Origin: Echinarachnius parma
Taxonomy: Eukaryota > Echinodermata > Echinoidea > Clypeasteroida > Echinarachniidae
Length of the DNA: 64,000 bases
NCBI GenBank assembly: GCA_037951105.1
Contig: JBAMJV010009814.1
Coordinates: 28,375 to 92,374 of the forward strand
Direction: 5' to 3'
In this document: one piece after another, positions 52,903-64,000 of the stretch
Layout of the letters: the number at the start of each line of letters is the position of its first letter
How positions within the stretch are numbered: position 1 is the stretch's first letter
Translations under genes and position numbers: made by a program
The notes under the pieces: generated by a model
Told to the model about the DNA's origin: nothing
Seen by the model: only the letters and a program-made list of their open reading frames with translations
The model's database searches: none

Positions 52903-53739
52903 TTAAAGGGATAGTTGAGTATTGGTCAAACTTAACTTTAGTAACCAAAACCTGCACGATTACGATACAAACTAATAGTTATAACTTCACCATGCTCGAA
53001 AAGTATACACAATTACAAACGACAAAGTAAAACCCCTGTTATCATTCAAAAAGAGCCGTTACAACTCGAAGTGTCAAATTAACTCGGCGCGAAGCACTAG
53101 CGTTGTAGGTCCTAATTAGGGGACTGTATAGTGCAGTGTGCGGTAATACGGGACTGTAGTGCAGTCACTGTGTGCGGTAATACTATACAGCAGTACGTGT
53201 ATATTATGTATCGCAACCATAGAAGTATGACTCCAACACTGCCGTTGACGCAACTCGCAAGCCCCATTCGCATTCGTTCGCCTTTCGTTCACAGTCGCGC
53301 TAACACACGGAGAGACTGGTCCATGAGGCGCATATATCACTGATTTTTTGCGGAATGGAAGGAAAAATCATAATCTTAATCCACCCGGTAGTTGGATCAC
53401 ATATTGGAGAGTAAATTGCTGGTAAGTACCGTATCATATGTATAGTTTTAAGCACAATTAGCGTGCACACAAATATTTGGTTTCAGTCTTTTATTAGGAG
53501 AACATAGAACGCTAGTGCCTCGCACTAGCGGTTCTAAAAAGTGATACCCGGGCGTCAACCACTTTTATATGATATTTTGAAAGCAAATTTCACAACAATT
53601 AGAGCATTTGAATGGAAATTATTATTATTTCCCATGTTTTTTTCGATGATCTTTCATATGGAATTGAAATCAACCAATCCGTTACAATCGATGTTGGGGG
53701 GGCACTTTGGAAATTACCAAAACTCAACTTGGCCTTTAA
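52903..53739. mobile_element. Family F copy with internal insertion
   Basis: TTAA/AGGGATAGTTGAGT at the left, CAAAACTCAACTTGGCCT/TTAA at the right. The insertion at about 53086-53535 is bounded by GCGAAGCACTAGCG and GCCTCGCACTAGCG. Confidence 0.7.
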
Positions 53740-53744
53740 ATAGA

Positions 53745-54330
53745 TCTATCAAATTTAAACAAGAAAAAACATGATTGCCATGATTTTAAATTTGTATTTT
53801 GTAATTTGTTGTCGTTGCATAATCTAAAAATTTAAAATCTAAATCCGTCACCGATACTCAAATTTTTAAATTTATCCTCGAGTTGAACTGAAGTTGAACA
53901 AAGATATTACAACACAAGATAATTATAATTAATATTCTATAATAATATTATTGCACACATTCAAACATCTGCACCTGCAACCAATGACAGTCAATGACCC
54001 AATGCAAATGGTCACTCATTATCATAATTGTGTTTTGCAATTTACACGATATGCACAATTTCCCTGTCGTACAGTTTAGATTGATAATGCATGTGTATGT
54101 ATGTAAACATTGCGCACCAGCCATACATTGCCTATGCATTACGTACGACACACAACAGAATCGTAATGTCTGAGTGACTGTCAAGAGCTGTGACTAAAGT
54201 ACTAAAAGGGGCCATGAACGCCCGATTTATCGGTCTAGTCTAATATTTTGTTCACCTGAATTTATCCAGGGATTCAGCTTACTTTCCCTTTCATGTAAAA
54301 TTGAGTGGAAAAGTGTAGAAACAATACTTA
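53745..54330. other. Non-coding, AT-rich
   Basis: Short mirrored runs (AAATTTAAAAT) only. No gene. Confidence 0.4.
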
Positions 54331-54331
54331 C

Positions 54332-54420
54332 AAGAATCGCAGAGACCAATCCAAGTAGAGCCCTCATCAAGATCGATACAGTCAAAACTCAAAAGTCACG
54401 TAGGCCGCAAATATTATATT
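54332..54420 (-). other. Possible upstream ATP7 exon with a short upstream ORF
   Basis: A strong donor (CTT then GTAAGTATTG) lies at 54331-54324 on the minus strand. It is preceded by ATG at 54367 opening MRALLGLVSAIL. Spliced to 51145 this frame is out of register with the ATP7 ATG, so it would be an upstream ORF. The exon's 5' limit is unknown. It could equally be a chance donor or the first exon of another gene. Confidence 0.3.
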
Positions 54421-54522
54421 AGCACGGCAAATTACGCGTCTATCGATCGATTCATCACCGTACCGTACCGTAACGTACCGGTATGTACCGGTACCTGTTA
54501 CGGGCGGCGAAGGGTAGCTGTG

Positions 54523-54600
54523 GGGGGGGGGGGGGGGGGGGGGGGGTCGGGTGTCGGGGGTGGTTAAAGTTCTAAGTTCTGACACCCTTCGGGGGGGGGG
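54523..54600. repeat. Long G-runs
   Basis: Run of about 25 G at 54523-54546 and ten more at 54591-54600; similar runs at 55070-55091 and 62422-62443. Confidence 0.9.
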
Positions 54601-55879
54601 GTCACATGCCATCCAATTATTTTGTTTTTTAATAAGGGGGAAATAAAGAAATACATAAGATGTGCACCTCAATAATTTGCGTTCTTCCGCTAAGCCACAA
54701 TCGTGAGATCCCGAGTTCGAACCCATAATATGCCCATCGCGTTTTTCCTTCAGCAAGACAGTTTATCCACATTTGCTGCTCTCTACCAAGGGGCGGTATT
54801 CTGAAAGCAAATTAGCACTCAATCAGCGTTCAATCAGCGTTTTCGTATTCTGAAAGCCAAATTAACTTCTCAATCATTTAACTACCATGGTAACAAGCGT
54901 TTGGCGGGAAATCATTACGCGCAGTTGTGTAATCTGCGCGCATCTTATTACGCGCAATTTAATTGCAAATTGGTATTCTGAAAGCTTAATTAGCGGTCAT
55001 TTAAGTCTGAAGATAATGAAAAAGTTAAAAGAGGCTATATAGACCTCTCATAAGTCATAACTAGCACCGGGGGGGGGGGGGGGGGGGGGGAGTACATTTG
55101 AACCACGAACTCACATCCCAGCATGGCTGGGGTTTTCTCGCACATAATGACGCATATCGTAATCGCTATCACAGAGATAGAATATTGCATTAGACAACAT
55201 TGATTCACATAATATTATTAAAAAGTCTATTAATCCATTTACGTTTCCGCATGATATAGTTACACTTTGTAATAGATCATCACTACTTTTGAACAAGCAT
55301 AATGATGGTGAATAATGGTAACATTATCTTCTCTGTGAATTAAAAGTCCATCTAATAGATGCAACGTGTATAACAAAAAAGGTTAATGGAAAGAATTATC
55401 TTCTTTCCATTAAAATGCATCAGTGTGTATGCCTCTATTGCATAACGGTTTATATTACATTTCCTTCACATTATTCAAGAATGTATAGACATATGCTTTG
55501 TGATTATGTCAAATATTATGTGATTACAGCAATAATAAAAACATAAGTATTTTATTTTATAAAAGAAAGAAAATGATGCTAAAATGATATTAGTCAAGTA
55601 TTGTATACATGTTTTGCTTCTAGCGATAACTAAATCATAACCTTTTTGTTATACACGTTGCATCTATTAGATGGACTTTTAATTCACAAATACAATCAGA
55701 CAAATATTGGAGGCATTTGAATGATATAAATATCAAAACTTGCAAACAATATTCACTTTTTATATTAAATGTATCCTTTATAAAACAGCGTAAAGTTAAA
55801 ATCTGATGATGTCATCATCATGGCCTAGGGTACATTACTTACTTGTTACTTGTTACTTGTTTGTAGAAACTGGAAGCTA

Positions 55880-58062
55880 AGCTTATTTGTCCCTCTTTGA
55901 AGATCCATCCAATCTGAGATATGGTCCATACTTCAGGGGATGATCTTTCCAGTGCTTTTCTAATGCCGACTTAAATTGGTTGATAGTCGAAGCATTAACG
56001 GCTTCATCAGGTAGTGCGTTCCAATTATTTACACCTCTAATTGAAAAGGTATTTTGTCTTAGTCTAGTATGACAGTGCTGCTTTAAGATTTTGAGTTTGT
56101 GCCCTCTTGTTTTTGAACCTTCAGCTAATTGAAAGAATTTGGAAGCATCCAATTGATCAAAGCCTTTCAAAATTCTGAATATTTGAATCAGATCTGCTCT
56201 TTGTCTTCTGTCTATGATGCTAGTGTTGGTAGATGCAAGGCCTTCAGTCTATCTGAGTACTCCATGTGTCTGATGTCGGGTAGAAGTCTTGTGGCCCTCT
56301 GCTGGACTTTTTCCAACAGATCTTCGTCCCTCTTGAGCATTGGGTGCCATACAGAGTTGCAGTATTCCAGTGTTGGTCTTATGATGGTTTTGTAGAGGTT
56401 CAGGAATCCTTTGGTACGTAGCGCTGTGAATGACCTCTTTATTATTCCAAGTTTTATGTTGGCTCTCTTGGCAGCATCTGCGGCATGGTTGCTGAACGAT
56501 AAGTCCTGCTGGAACAGGACACCCAGGGGGGGCATTCTGAAAAGATAAGACATGTCCTAAGTCATGGATTTTGTCCTTAGTTACGAGTCGTAACTATATT
56601 TGTATTCTGAAAACAGGACTTAAGACATGTCCTAACTTAGGACATCCTAAAGTTACGACACGTATGCAAATGAGCTAAAAAGTTAAGACACGTATGCAAA
56701 TGAGCTAAAAAGTTACGACACGTATGCAAATGAGCTAATTTGTATTCTGAAAGCCACAACTTAGGATAAAACTTAAGTCTGCCTCCGAGGTGTCCTAACT
56801 CGGTCTTATCTATGCACTCGCACGATTTACGATAGCAATATGACATGAACAAGACATTATCAAACTGCAATGAGCGTCCGAAAGTGTAACCAAATAAGAA
56901 CATACATTTATTGCGAGTAGTTGCGCGTGATAACAAAGATTGAGCGCGTTGACTGAAAAAGGACGCTTGAAAGTTAACTTTCATGCGCTCTCGGCCTCTT
57001 CGATCTTTGCCACTCAACCAAAAGACTGCAAAATGTTCATACTTGTTAATGTTATTGATATGCCTTCACGGAAACAAAACAAAATTAATTGTTTACTGTG
57101 CAAGAGAAAGACATTATTTGGTTTACATTTACATTCATTATTTAAAAGTGATATAGCTGTAAAATATTTGGTTAGTGTAAGTAGGCTGTGTCGGCCATTT
57201 ACGACAGCCAAATAAGTTTATGAGATGTATCAATAGTGTAGTTTGAGTGTCTCCAACAAGTATTATTTGATTTGTTCAGTGTCATTCAACAGTGACAGTA
57301 TATTATTTCAATGTCGAACGCTGGATATCATTATGTTAGTGTATTTGTTATGATTGGTAAACTGAACAATTCAGACATTAAGTTAATTTTAATAAAAATA
57401 AAACCAATGGGGCAATCAACCCTATGAGTACGAGCGGAAATACATAAATAAACAAATAAATATATAATAAATCCAATTGTAGGCCTACCAAATACTGATA
57501 CTGCCAGGGACGTAGGAATCCTGAGTCGATCGACTGCATGACCCGACAATATTGGTTTGAAATTAAATTAAATTTAAAATTAAATGAAATTAAATTTATA
57601 AAGACGAATACAATTAATTTTCATTATAAACAGAGTTCATATTCAGTTTAAGTCTTCGTTATTTTGTTAACTCATCAAAATACTGCGACTTCCTTGTACA
57701 AAACTACAAAGAATGCACAACGTTTATGAGATTGATTTGCAAATGCAATCACGCACGTGCATGGGTCTCTATAGCTCTCACGATGTGTGATTCATTGATC
57801 ATATGCATTTATGCAGGATTTGGTTATAAAACAAAGTTTGTCATTGGTTGCGCGTTATGATATGCGCGTTTCTTGTACGCTCATTAATATGCATGATATG
57901 GACTTAAGACGGTCTTAAGTCTGCTTAGAGAATACAAATAGTTACGTGTCATAGCGCCGTCTTATATTTTCAAGTTACGACACGTAACTCCCTAGGATTT
58001 TCAGAATGCCCCCCCCAGGTCTCTTTCTTCATCGTCATGTGCAATTGTGGTTTCATTTTGGA
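55880..58062 (-). pseudogene. LINE reverse-transcriptase relic, split and frameshifted
   Basis: Minus frames encode the end of an RT ORF: DDEERDLGVLFQQDLSF (spanning the insertion), FLNLYKTIIRPTLEYCNSVW, then RRQRADLIQIFRILKGF, FSIRGVNNWNALPDEAVNAS and a stop near 55883. There is a frameshift near 56215, and the 56526-58015 element interrupts it. Confidence 0.88.
56526..58015. mobile_element. 1.5-kb inverted-end element inserted in the LINE relic
   Basis: GGGGGGCATTCTGAAAA at the left, TTTTCAGAATGCCCCCC at the right, between CCAGG duplications. The subterminal motif TTACGACACGTATGCAAATG is repeated at 56655-56735. Interior shows no convincing coding frame. Confidence 0.85.
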
Positions 58063-58074
58063 GGAAAACATATC

Positions 58075-59705
58075 TTATCCAAATTAATTAAGTTTAATTT
58101 CAATAACAGAAACACGCAAATGTTCATTATTAAATGTCCTTTAGTAACCGACATGTCGATTGATTTCATATTGCTGCAATTAACATTGAAATGAAATGAT
58201 TTGTTATTCATACCTTTTCATCCTAGACAGGGGTATTGAACATATTGACTTACAGGAAATGTCTCGTTGAATAAAATAACATAGCTACAAATTACACAAT
58301 ATTTACAAAGTAATATTTCTTTCAATCAAAGGTGTGATACAATGACTATGCAGGCATTAGATGATATAGTTACAAATTAATTATTTCAGAATTATCACAG
58401 TGAAAACAAAATATATGGAGTGATTTTCAACGGTAGAGATGAGAGCAGAGGGCCATGCCAAGAAGGAGGTCACATGCGCGTTAGTGCGCGTAAAAATCTT
58501 GTAACAGCCTATTTGATTGGATGGAATATTAATGAGGTGGGAGGAGCTTAAGATAGTCGCGCAGAAGTTAATTGAACGCTGATTGAGCTTTCAGAATACC
58601 GATTTTCCACTCAATCAGCGTGCAATTAAATCATGGACTTAAGTGCATATTTAAATGAAAAGTTAAATGAGCTTTCAGAATACCCCCCCAGGGGGGTATT
58701 CTGAAACCAACGATGGATATAGCCGTATTCACACGATGAAAGCCAAGTTCTTAAGAATTGCAATTCTTAAGAATTGCAATTCTTAAGAACTTCAAAATGT
58801 GTGTTCAAACGATGCCAATTCTCGAGAGTTGCAATTCTTAAGAATTAAAACCGGAAGTAATGTGCGCGCCTTTCTCATTTGAGGTCACGCGCTCTCACTT
58901 GACTTGTTTTCACACCGGAAGCATATCTCGGTCATAAGGTCAACCCAAACCACGAGTCTCGAATCTGATTGTGTTCAGACGGTAAAAAAAATAGACTGCG
59001 CGCAGTCGCGCGCTTATCGCGCGCTCATTCTGCGCAAAATCTTACAAGTATCTTGTGGTTATCTTGTGGTTTGCAAACCACAAGATAACCATGATTGCGC
59101 ATATTTTGCAGTGCGCGCAATCTCGTGGTTTGGAAACCACAAGATAACCACGAGTTTTGCGTGTTCAAACGAGCGCTAACCACAAGATATTCTTAAGAAT
59201 TGCAAACCACAAGATAACCACAAGATAACCACGAGATTGGCTTTCATCGTCTGAATGCAGCTAACGATGGACCAACGTTTGTTTGCTACCTGGGAACGCG
59301 CATGTGACCTCCTTCTTGGCATGGCCCTCTGCTCTCATCTCTAGCGTTGAAAATCACTCCATATTTGTTTTCACTGTGATAATTCTGAAATAAATTGTAA
59401 TTATATCATCTAATGCCTGCATAGTCATTGTATCACACCTTTGATTGAAAGAAATATTACTTTGTAAATATTGTGTATAATTTGTAGCTATGTTATTTTA
59501 TTCAACGAGACATTTCCTGTAAGTCAATATCTTCAATACCCCTGTCTATAGGATGAAAAGGTATTAATAACAAATCATTTCATTTTAATGTTAATTGCAG
59601 CAATACAAAATCAATCGACATGTCGGTAACTATAGGACATTTAATGATGAACATTTGCATGTTTCTGTTATTGAAATTAAACTTAATTAATTTGGATAAG
59701 ATACA
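58075..59705. repeat. Inverted repeat pair with palindrome-rich centre
   Basis: 58075-58490 is complementary to 59285-59705 (e.g. CCAAATTAATTAAGTTTAAT and ATTAAACTTAATTAATTTGG). The centre (58685-59280) starts GGGGGTATTCTGAAACC and is packed with AATTGCAATTCTTAAG and ACCACAAGATAACCA palindromes. Confidence 0.85.
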
Positions 59706-60706
59706 TCCTTCAACAATTTAGTTTTCCTCCCAAATAAGTGGTTATAACTTCAATTTATGAAACCATGTACCCTAGGCCATGATTATGAAATCATCAGATT
59801 TTAACTTTACGCTGTTTTATAAAGGATACATTTAATATAAAAAGTGAATATTGTTTGCAAGTTTTGATATTTATATCATTCAAATGCCTCCAATATTTGT
59901 CTGATTGTATTTGTGAATTAAAAGTCCATCTAATAGATGCAACGTGTATAACAAAAAAAGGTTATGATGATTTAGTTATCCCTAGAAGCAAATAATGTAT
60001 ACAATACTTGACTACTATCATTTTAGCATCATTTTCTTTCTTTTATAAAATAACATACTTATGTTGTTATTATTGCTGTAATCAGATAATATTTGACATA
60101 ATCACAAAGTATATGTCTATACATTCTTGAATAATGTGAAGGAAATGAAATATAAACCGTTATGCAATAGAGGCATACACACTGATGCATTTTAATAATG
60201 TTACCATTATTCACCATCATTATGCTTGTTCAAAAGTAGTGATGATCTATTACAAAGTGTTACTATATTATGCGGAAACGTATATGGATTAATAGACTTT
60301 TTAATAATATTATGTGAATCTATGTTGTCTAATGCAATGTCCTATCTCTGTGATAGCGATTACGATATGCTTCATTATGTGTGAGAAAACCCCATCCATG
60401 CTGGGATGTGAGTTCGTGGTTCAAATTTACTTCCCGGTGCTAGTTATGACTATAGCTATAGCTCTTTTAACTTTTTCATTATCTTCAGACTTAAATGACC
60501 GCTAATTAAGCTTTCAGAATACCAATTTGCAATTAAATTGCGCGTAATAAGATGCGCGCAGATTACCCAACTGCGCGTAATGATTTCCCGCCAAACGCTT
60601 GTTACCATGGTAGTTAAATGATTGAGAAGTTAATTTGGCTTTCAGAATACGAAAACGCTGATTGAATGCTGATTGAGTGCTAATTTGCTTTCAGAATACC
60701 GCCCCA

Positions 60707-60935
60707 GGTGTATAAATGGGTACCCGGAAGGATGGGACGTAGTTCCTTAGCATTGTGTGCGCCCGGTTGCCCTTGGCATGATGCTCCCCAGGGAGTGGAA
60801 AATGTGCACTTTGTGTGGATTGATTGCAGAATGTATCCGATGACCGGGGTAGTAATATAATTGTAAAGCGCTTAGAGATGATTATCAATCGTGATATAGG
60901 CGCTATATAATCGAGGATATTATTATTATTATATA
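60707..60935 (+). mobile_element. LINE/SINE 3' tail fragment
   Basis: GTGTGCGCCCGGTTGCCC, CCCCAGGGAGTGGAAAATGT, GTAAAGCGCTTAGAGATGAT and terminal (TTA)n. Confidence 0.7.
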
Positions 60936-60936
60936 C

Positions 60937-62302
60937 AGGGTGGCCCAATAAAAAACGGAACGGGGCACTTCCCAAAATATAATTATAGTATTATGTCCAT
61001 CGGATAGGGTAACTTTTCCAATGAAAAACGATGGTCGTGTAGTTTTTGTTTTTGTTTTAGGGCGCTCTGAGTGACACCATGTCAGGCTCCCATTTTTTGT
61101 CAATTTTTACCAAGTCAGTGCCTGATAAATTGCACTTATATACTGCCCGTCATAGCATTGAACGACGAGCAATACGCGCGCTATTGTGAGTGTGCATTCA
61201 GCTGTGTGCCGAGAGAATGGGCATGGTTGTTTGATGATATGACGGGCAGTAAGTGCAATTTATCAGGCACTGACTTGGTAAAAATTGACCAAAATGGGAA
61301 CCTGACATGGTGTCACTCAGAGCGCCCTAAAACAAAAACTACACGACCAAAATTACTGTTCTTGGTATAGTTTTTCATTGGAATAGATACCCTAACTGAT
61401 GGGCGTAATCATTTCGTTACTATACAGAGTGTCCCAGATAAAACGAAACCGGATTTCATGGCAGAAATTTTCTGTCATGATGAATAATTTCTTTGATAAG
61501 CTCTGTTTCTCTTCTTTCATTATTTTGATGCACAACTTATGGCACATAATTCACGCATGACTGAATTAGAACAATGGAAATTGGTGTTACCAAAATTCCA
61601 TTTGCACGCAGAAATTGCAAGTTTGGGTGAGTTTTTAGGGTATGTAGCCTAAATGAATTTATTCTGAAAAAGGACAAACATCGCATAAAAATAAATATTT
61701 GTATCTTTTATCTGACACCTCATGATTACAAAATAAATGATTTATGCCAGAGAACGAGTATAATCAAAACTTGCTTGAAACCAGCCCAAATGAGTAACTT
61801 TCCTAATCTAGCATGTTTCCCATGTTTTCCCTGATGCCCATGTTTGTCTAAATTCACACATGCATCAAGTCCATTGTCACTGCTAAGTCAGGAAAGCTGA
61901 GTGACTTCTTATTTAACTATCTACTCACTTGGGCAGAAATCAGGCATGTTTTCATTGAACATGTACTACTTGTTCTCTGGCATACATCATTTATTTTGTG
62001 TGCATAAGGTGTCATATAAAAGATAAAAATATGAATTTTTATGCAATGTTTGTCCTTTCTCAAAATAAGTATGCTTACTACCCTAAAAACTCACCCAAAC
62101 TTACAATTTCTGCGTGCAAATGGAATTTTGGTAACACCAATTTCCATTGTTTTAATTCAGTCATACGTGAATTATGTGCCATAAGGTGTACATCAAATGA
62201 AAGAAGAGAAACAGAGCTTTTCAATCATGTATATCTCATCAAAGAAATTATTCATTATGACAGAAAATTTCTGCCATGAAATCCGGTTTTGTTTTTTATG
62301 GG
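60937..62302. mobile_element. Two adjacent fold-back elements, CAGGGTGGCCC ends
   Basis: The first (60937-61425) has arms pairing around 61180-61240 and a truncated right end. The second (61428-62302) has CAGAGTGTCCCAGATAAAAC mirrored by ATGGGCCACCCTG and long arms (GGCAGAAATTTTCTGTCATG). Same TIR type as 13304-13898. Confidence 0.8.
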
Positions 62303-62572
62303 CCACCCTGTATATTACTCCTAAATCTTTTTTTTTGTCTTCATTTGTTTTGAATGGCTAGGATATATTCTATTTCAATATGTCTAGTAAACAAAACAGT
62401 GGTGTAACATGGACGGACTGATGGGGGGGGGGGGGGGGGGGGGCTGGAATGTTGTGGCTCAAACAAATGATTCCTTATTTGTTCACAGATTGTATTTTAC
62501 GGGTAGAGTAAATCCCAGCCTTTTGACTTACTGGATGTGATGAGAGCATAACTCCTGTCATTGCTAGTCAAT

Positions 62573-63995
62573 TATTTCCTCTTGATTATTCCTGGTTACA
62601 AATTTTTTTTTTTTTGGACCACTGTCGTCTGCTTTCAATGCAGACAGGAGGTGGCCATTTTTGTTTAACTTCTCGCGTTGAAATGAGGTGGCAGGCGTAG
62701 AACACAATAGCGGGTTACGATACGATATTTTGCTCTCCATATTGTCCCCGCCTGCCACCTCATTTCAATGCGAGAAGTTAAAGAAATGGCCGTCTCCTGC
62801 AGGGGTGTCGATCCTGGGGGGGGGGGGGGGGGGGGGCGGTCGCCCCCCCCCCCCCCAATGCAAATATTGGGGGGGGGGGGGCGAACATATCATTTCGCCC
62901 CCCCCCCCCCCCCAATAATTCCGAAAATGAGGAAGAAAAAATCGAGTGATATAATGCCAAAGAGGGGAAAGACACATTTATCAATAATTAATCTTCAAAA
63001 TAGCCGTTTTTTTAGTTTGAAAAGGACTGTAAATCTCGTTTTTGCCGCGCGCTTCGCGTGCATACAGTTTCTCATATTGCAAGTTTCATTTGGGTTGCGG
63101 GAACTCACCTTTAGATATGTGTTGGGCAGCGTAATTTCTCAAACGCACACCTCAAACGAAGTTTATTAAACCCTCATCTATAGATAGCACACCGTCACAG
63201 AAAATAAAATAATCTCGGTACATATGCGCTGAACGCAAATCAAATTGGAATATCATGTCCCCCCACATTTGAAAAAGGAGCAGATTGTCCCCCTCCCTTT
63301 GTCATTATGTATGTTTGGTTCCATACCTATATACTTCATATTACGTGAAATTTCTGTCTCAGTTGTGCACCAAATCGCACAATTTCACGCCCAAAAATAC
63401 AAACGCTCCCTACTGTGGGAGCCGGAGGGGGACACCCCCTCCCACACCCTCCCCCGCTCGGTCGCTTCGCTTCCTCGCAATGTCTCCCCTACACTTTTGA
63501 TAAATTGTTGACGCCCTTGCTTAGTTTCATGGGAGCCCAATGCCCTAGACTATATCGATGGCTCTATAGTATACATGATCACGTGGATCCATCTCATGCA
63601 AGGCTCAGTCTTTTCCTCGCTATGCCCTTATACGTTATGAGTAGGTTCACTATTTTAACACCCATGCTAGGAGCAAATGTCTGAAATCTAAAAGCTTCCG
63701 GGGGGCTCCGCCCCCTGGACCCCCATTATTGCCCCCAAATTATAGTGCCCCCCAAAGTCAGGTCTTCGAGCCATCAAGACACTTTCAATGAGCGCATAAT
63801 AAAACTTCCGGGCATGCCAATGTGGGGCTTTTATCTCTCTCAGTGGTCACTCTTGAACAAATTTCAAATTTCGCCCCCCCCAATCTCAAAAACGGATCGA
63901 CACCCCTGGCCTCCTGTGTGCATTGAAAGCAGACCACAGTGGTCCATAAAATGCTGATTATTTTTGTAACCGGGAATAATCAAGAGGAAATATGT
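62573..63995. mobile_element. Element with long mirrored arms and G/C homopolymers
   Basis: TCCTCTTGATTATTCC near 62577 and CTTTCAATGCAGACAGGAGG are mirrored by GTGTGCATTGAAAGCAGACC and GGAATAATCAAGAGGA near 63975. Inside are a palindrome at 62665-62785 (GAAATGAGGTGGCAGGCG) and alternating runs of G and C at 62817-62915. Frames here are homopolymer artefacts. Confidence 0.75.
63410..63740. repeat. GC-rich low-complexity block
   Basis: GGAGGGGGACACCCCCTCCC and CCGGGGGGCTCCGCCCCCTG resemble the GGCAGCGCCCC-type blocks of family H. Probably non-coding. Confidence 0.4.
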
Positions 63996-64000
63996 GACTA

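Larger units (their letters stand above)
54790..60706. mobile_element. 5.9-kb structure with one-kilobase inverted arms
   Basis: Left arm 54790-55834 (GGCGGTATTCTGAAAGCAAA onward) is the diverged complement of right arm 59764-60706. Between lie a LINE relic, a further inverted-repeat element (56526-58015) and a second inverted pair (58075-58490 with 59285-59705). No transposase frame found. Confidence 0.85.

Noticed and set aside
54680-54726. tRNA-like stretch with CCGAGTTCGAACCC
   Set aside because: The A-box-like word lies in the wrong orientation relative to the B box; probably a SINE scrap.
62688-62984. Gly/Pro-rich frames on both strands
   Set aside because: Produced by poly-G and poly-C runs.

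Overview
Eukaryotic genomic DNA from an invertebrate animal, probably a marine deuterostome. The window holds one large multi-exon gene with GT-AG introns, many intronic MITEs, SINE and LINE fragments, and a Ty3/gypsy element with what looks like the Gmr1-type domain order known mainly from deuterostomes. The species cannot be fixed from sequence alone (echinoderm or hemichordate is my guess). No bacterial features are present.

The main gene, on the minus strand, is a copper-transporting P1B-type ATPase (ATP7A/ATP7B orthologue). I could place 20 coding exons between 51114 (ATG) and 10434 (TGA). Every junction is phase-compatible and the exons sum to 4557 nt, or 1518 residues. The protein has eight N-terminal HMA copper-binding domains (human ATP7A/B have six), eight expected membrane segments, and the TGE, CPC, DKTGT, SEHP, TGDN and GDGxNDSP motifs. 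A possible upstream exon ends at 54332. A second, unidentified gene on the plus strand seems to end in the window (terminal coding exon 784-1211).

Layout: 1-10.4 kb, end of the plus-strand gene, then repeats and the ATP7 3' flank. 10.4-28 kb, the catalytic exons (7-20). 28-34.6 kb, intron 6 with a young LTR retrotransposon that carries a 1.3-kb TTAA-flanked insertion in one LTR. 34.9-37.3 kb, exons 3-6. 37.3-43.7 kb, intron 2 with nested fold-back elements. 43.7-44.9 kb, the large exon 2 with five HMA motifs. 45-51 kb, intron 1 repeats. 51-54.4 kb, first coding exon and upstream. 54.4-64 kb, nested inverted-repeat DNA transposons and a LINE relic.

Three things stand out. First, five of the 20 exons (5, 10, 11, 13, 17) sit next to diverged tandem copies of their own splice-site ends, including a seven-copy array built from the phosphorylation-motif exon. 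Second, many insertions are flanked by an exact TTAA. Third, a 1.5-kb nested element carries seven copies of a G-rich 14-mer in both orientations.
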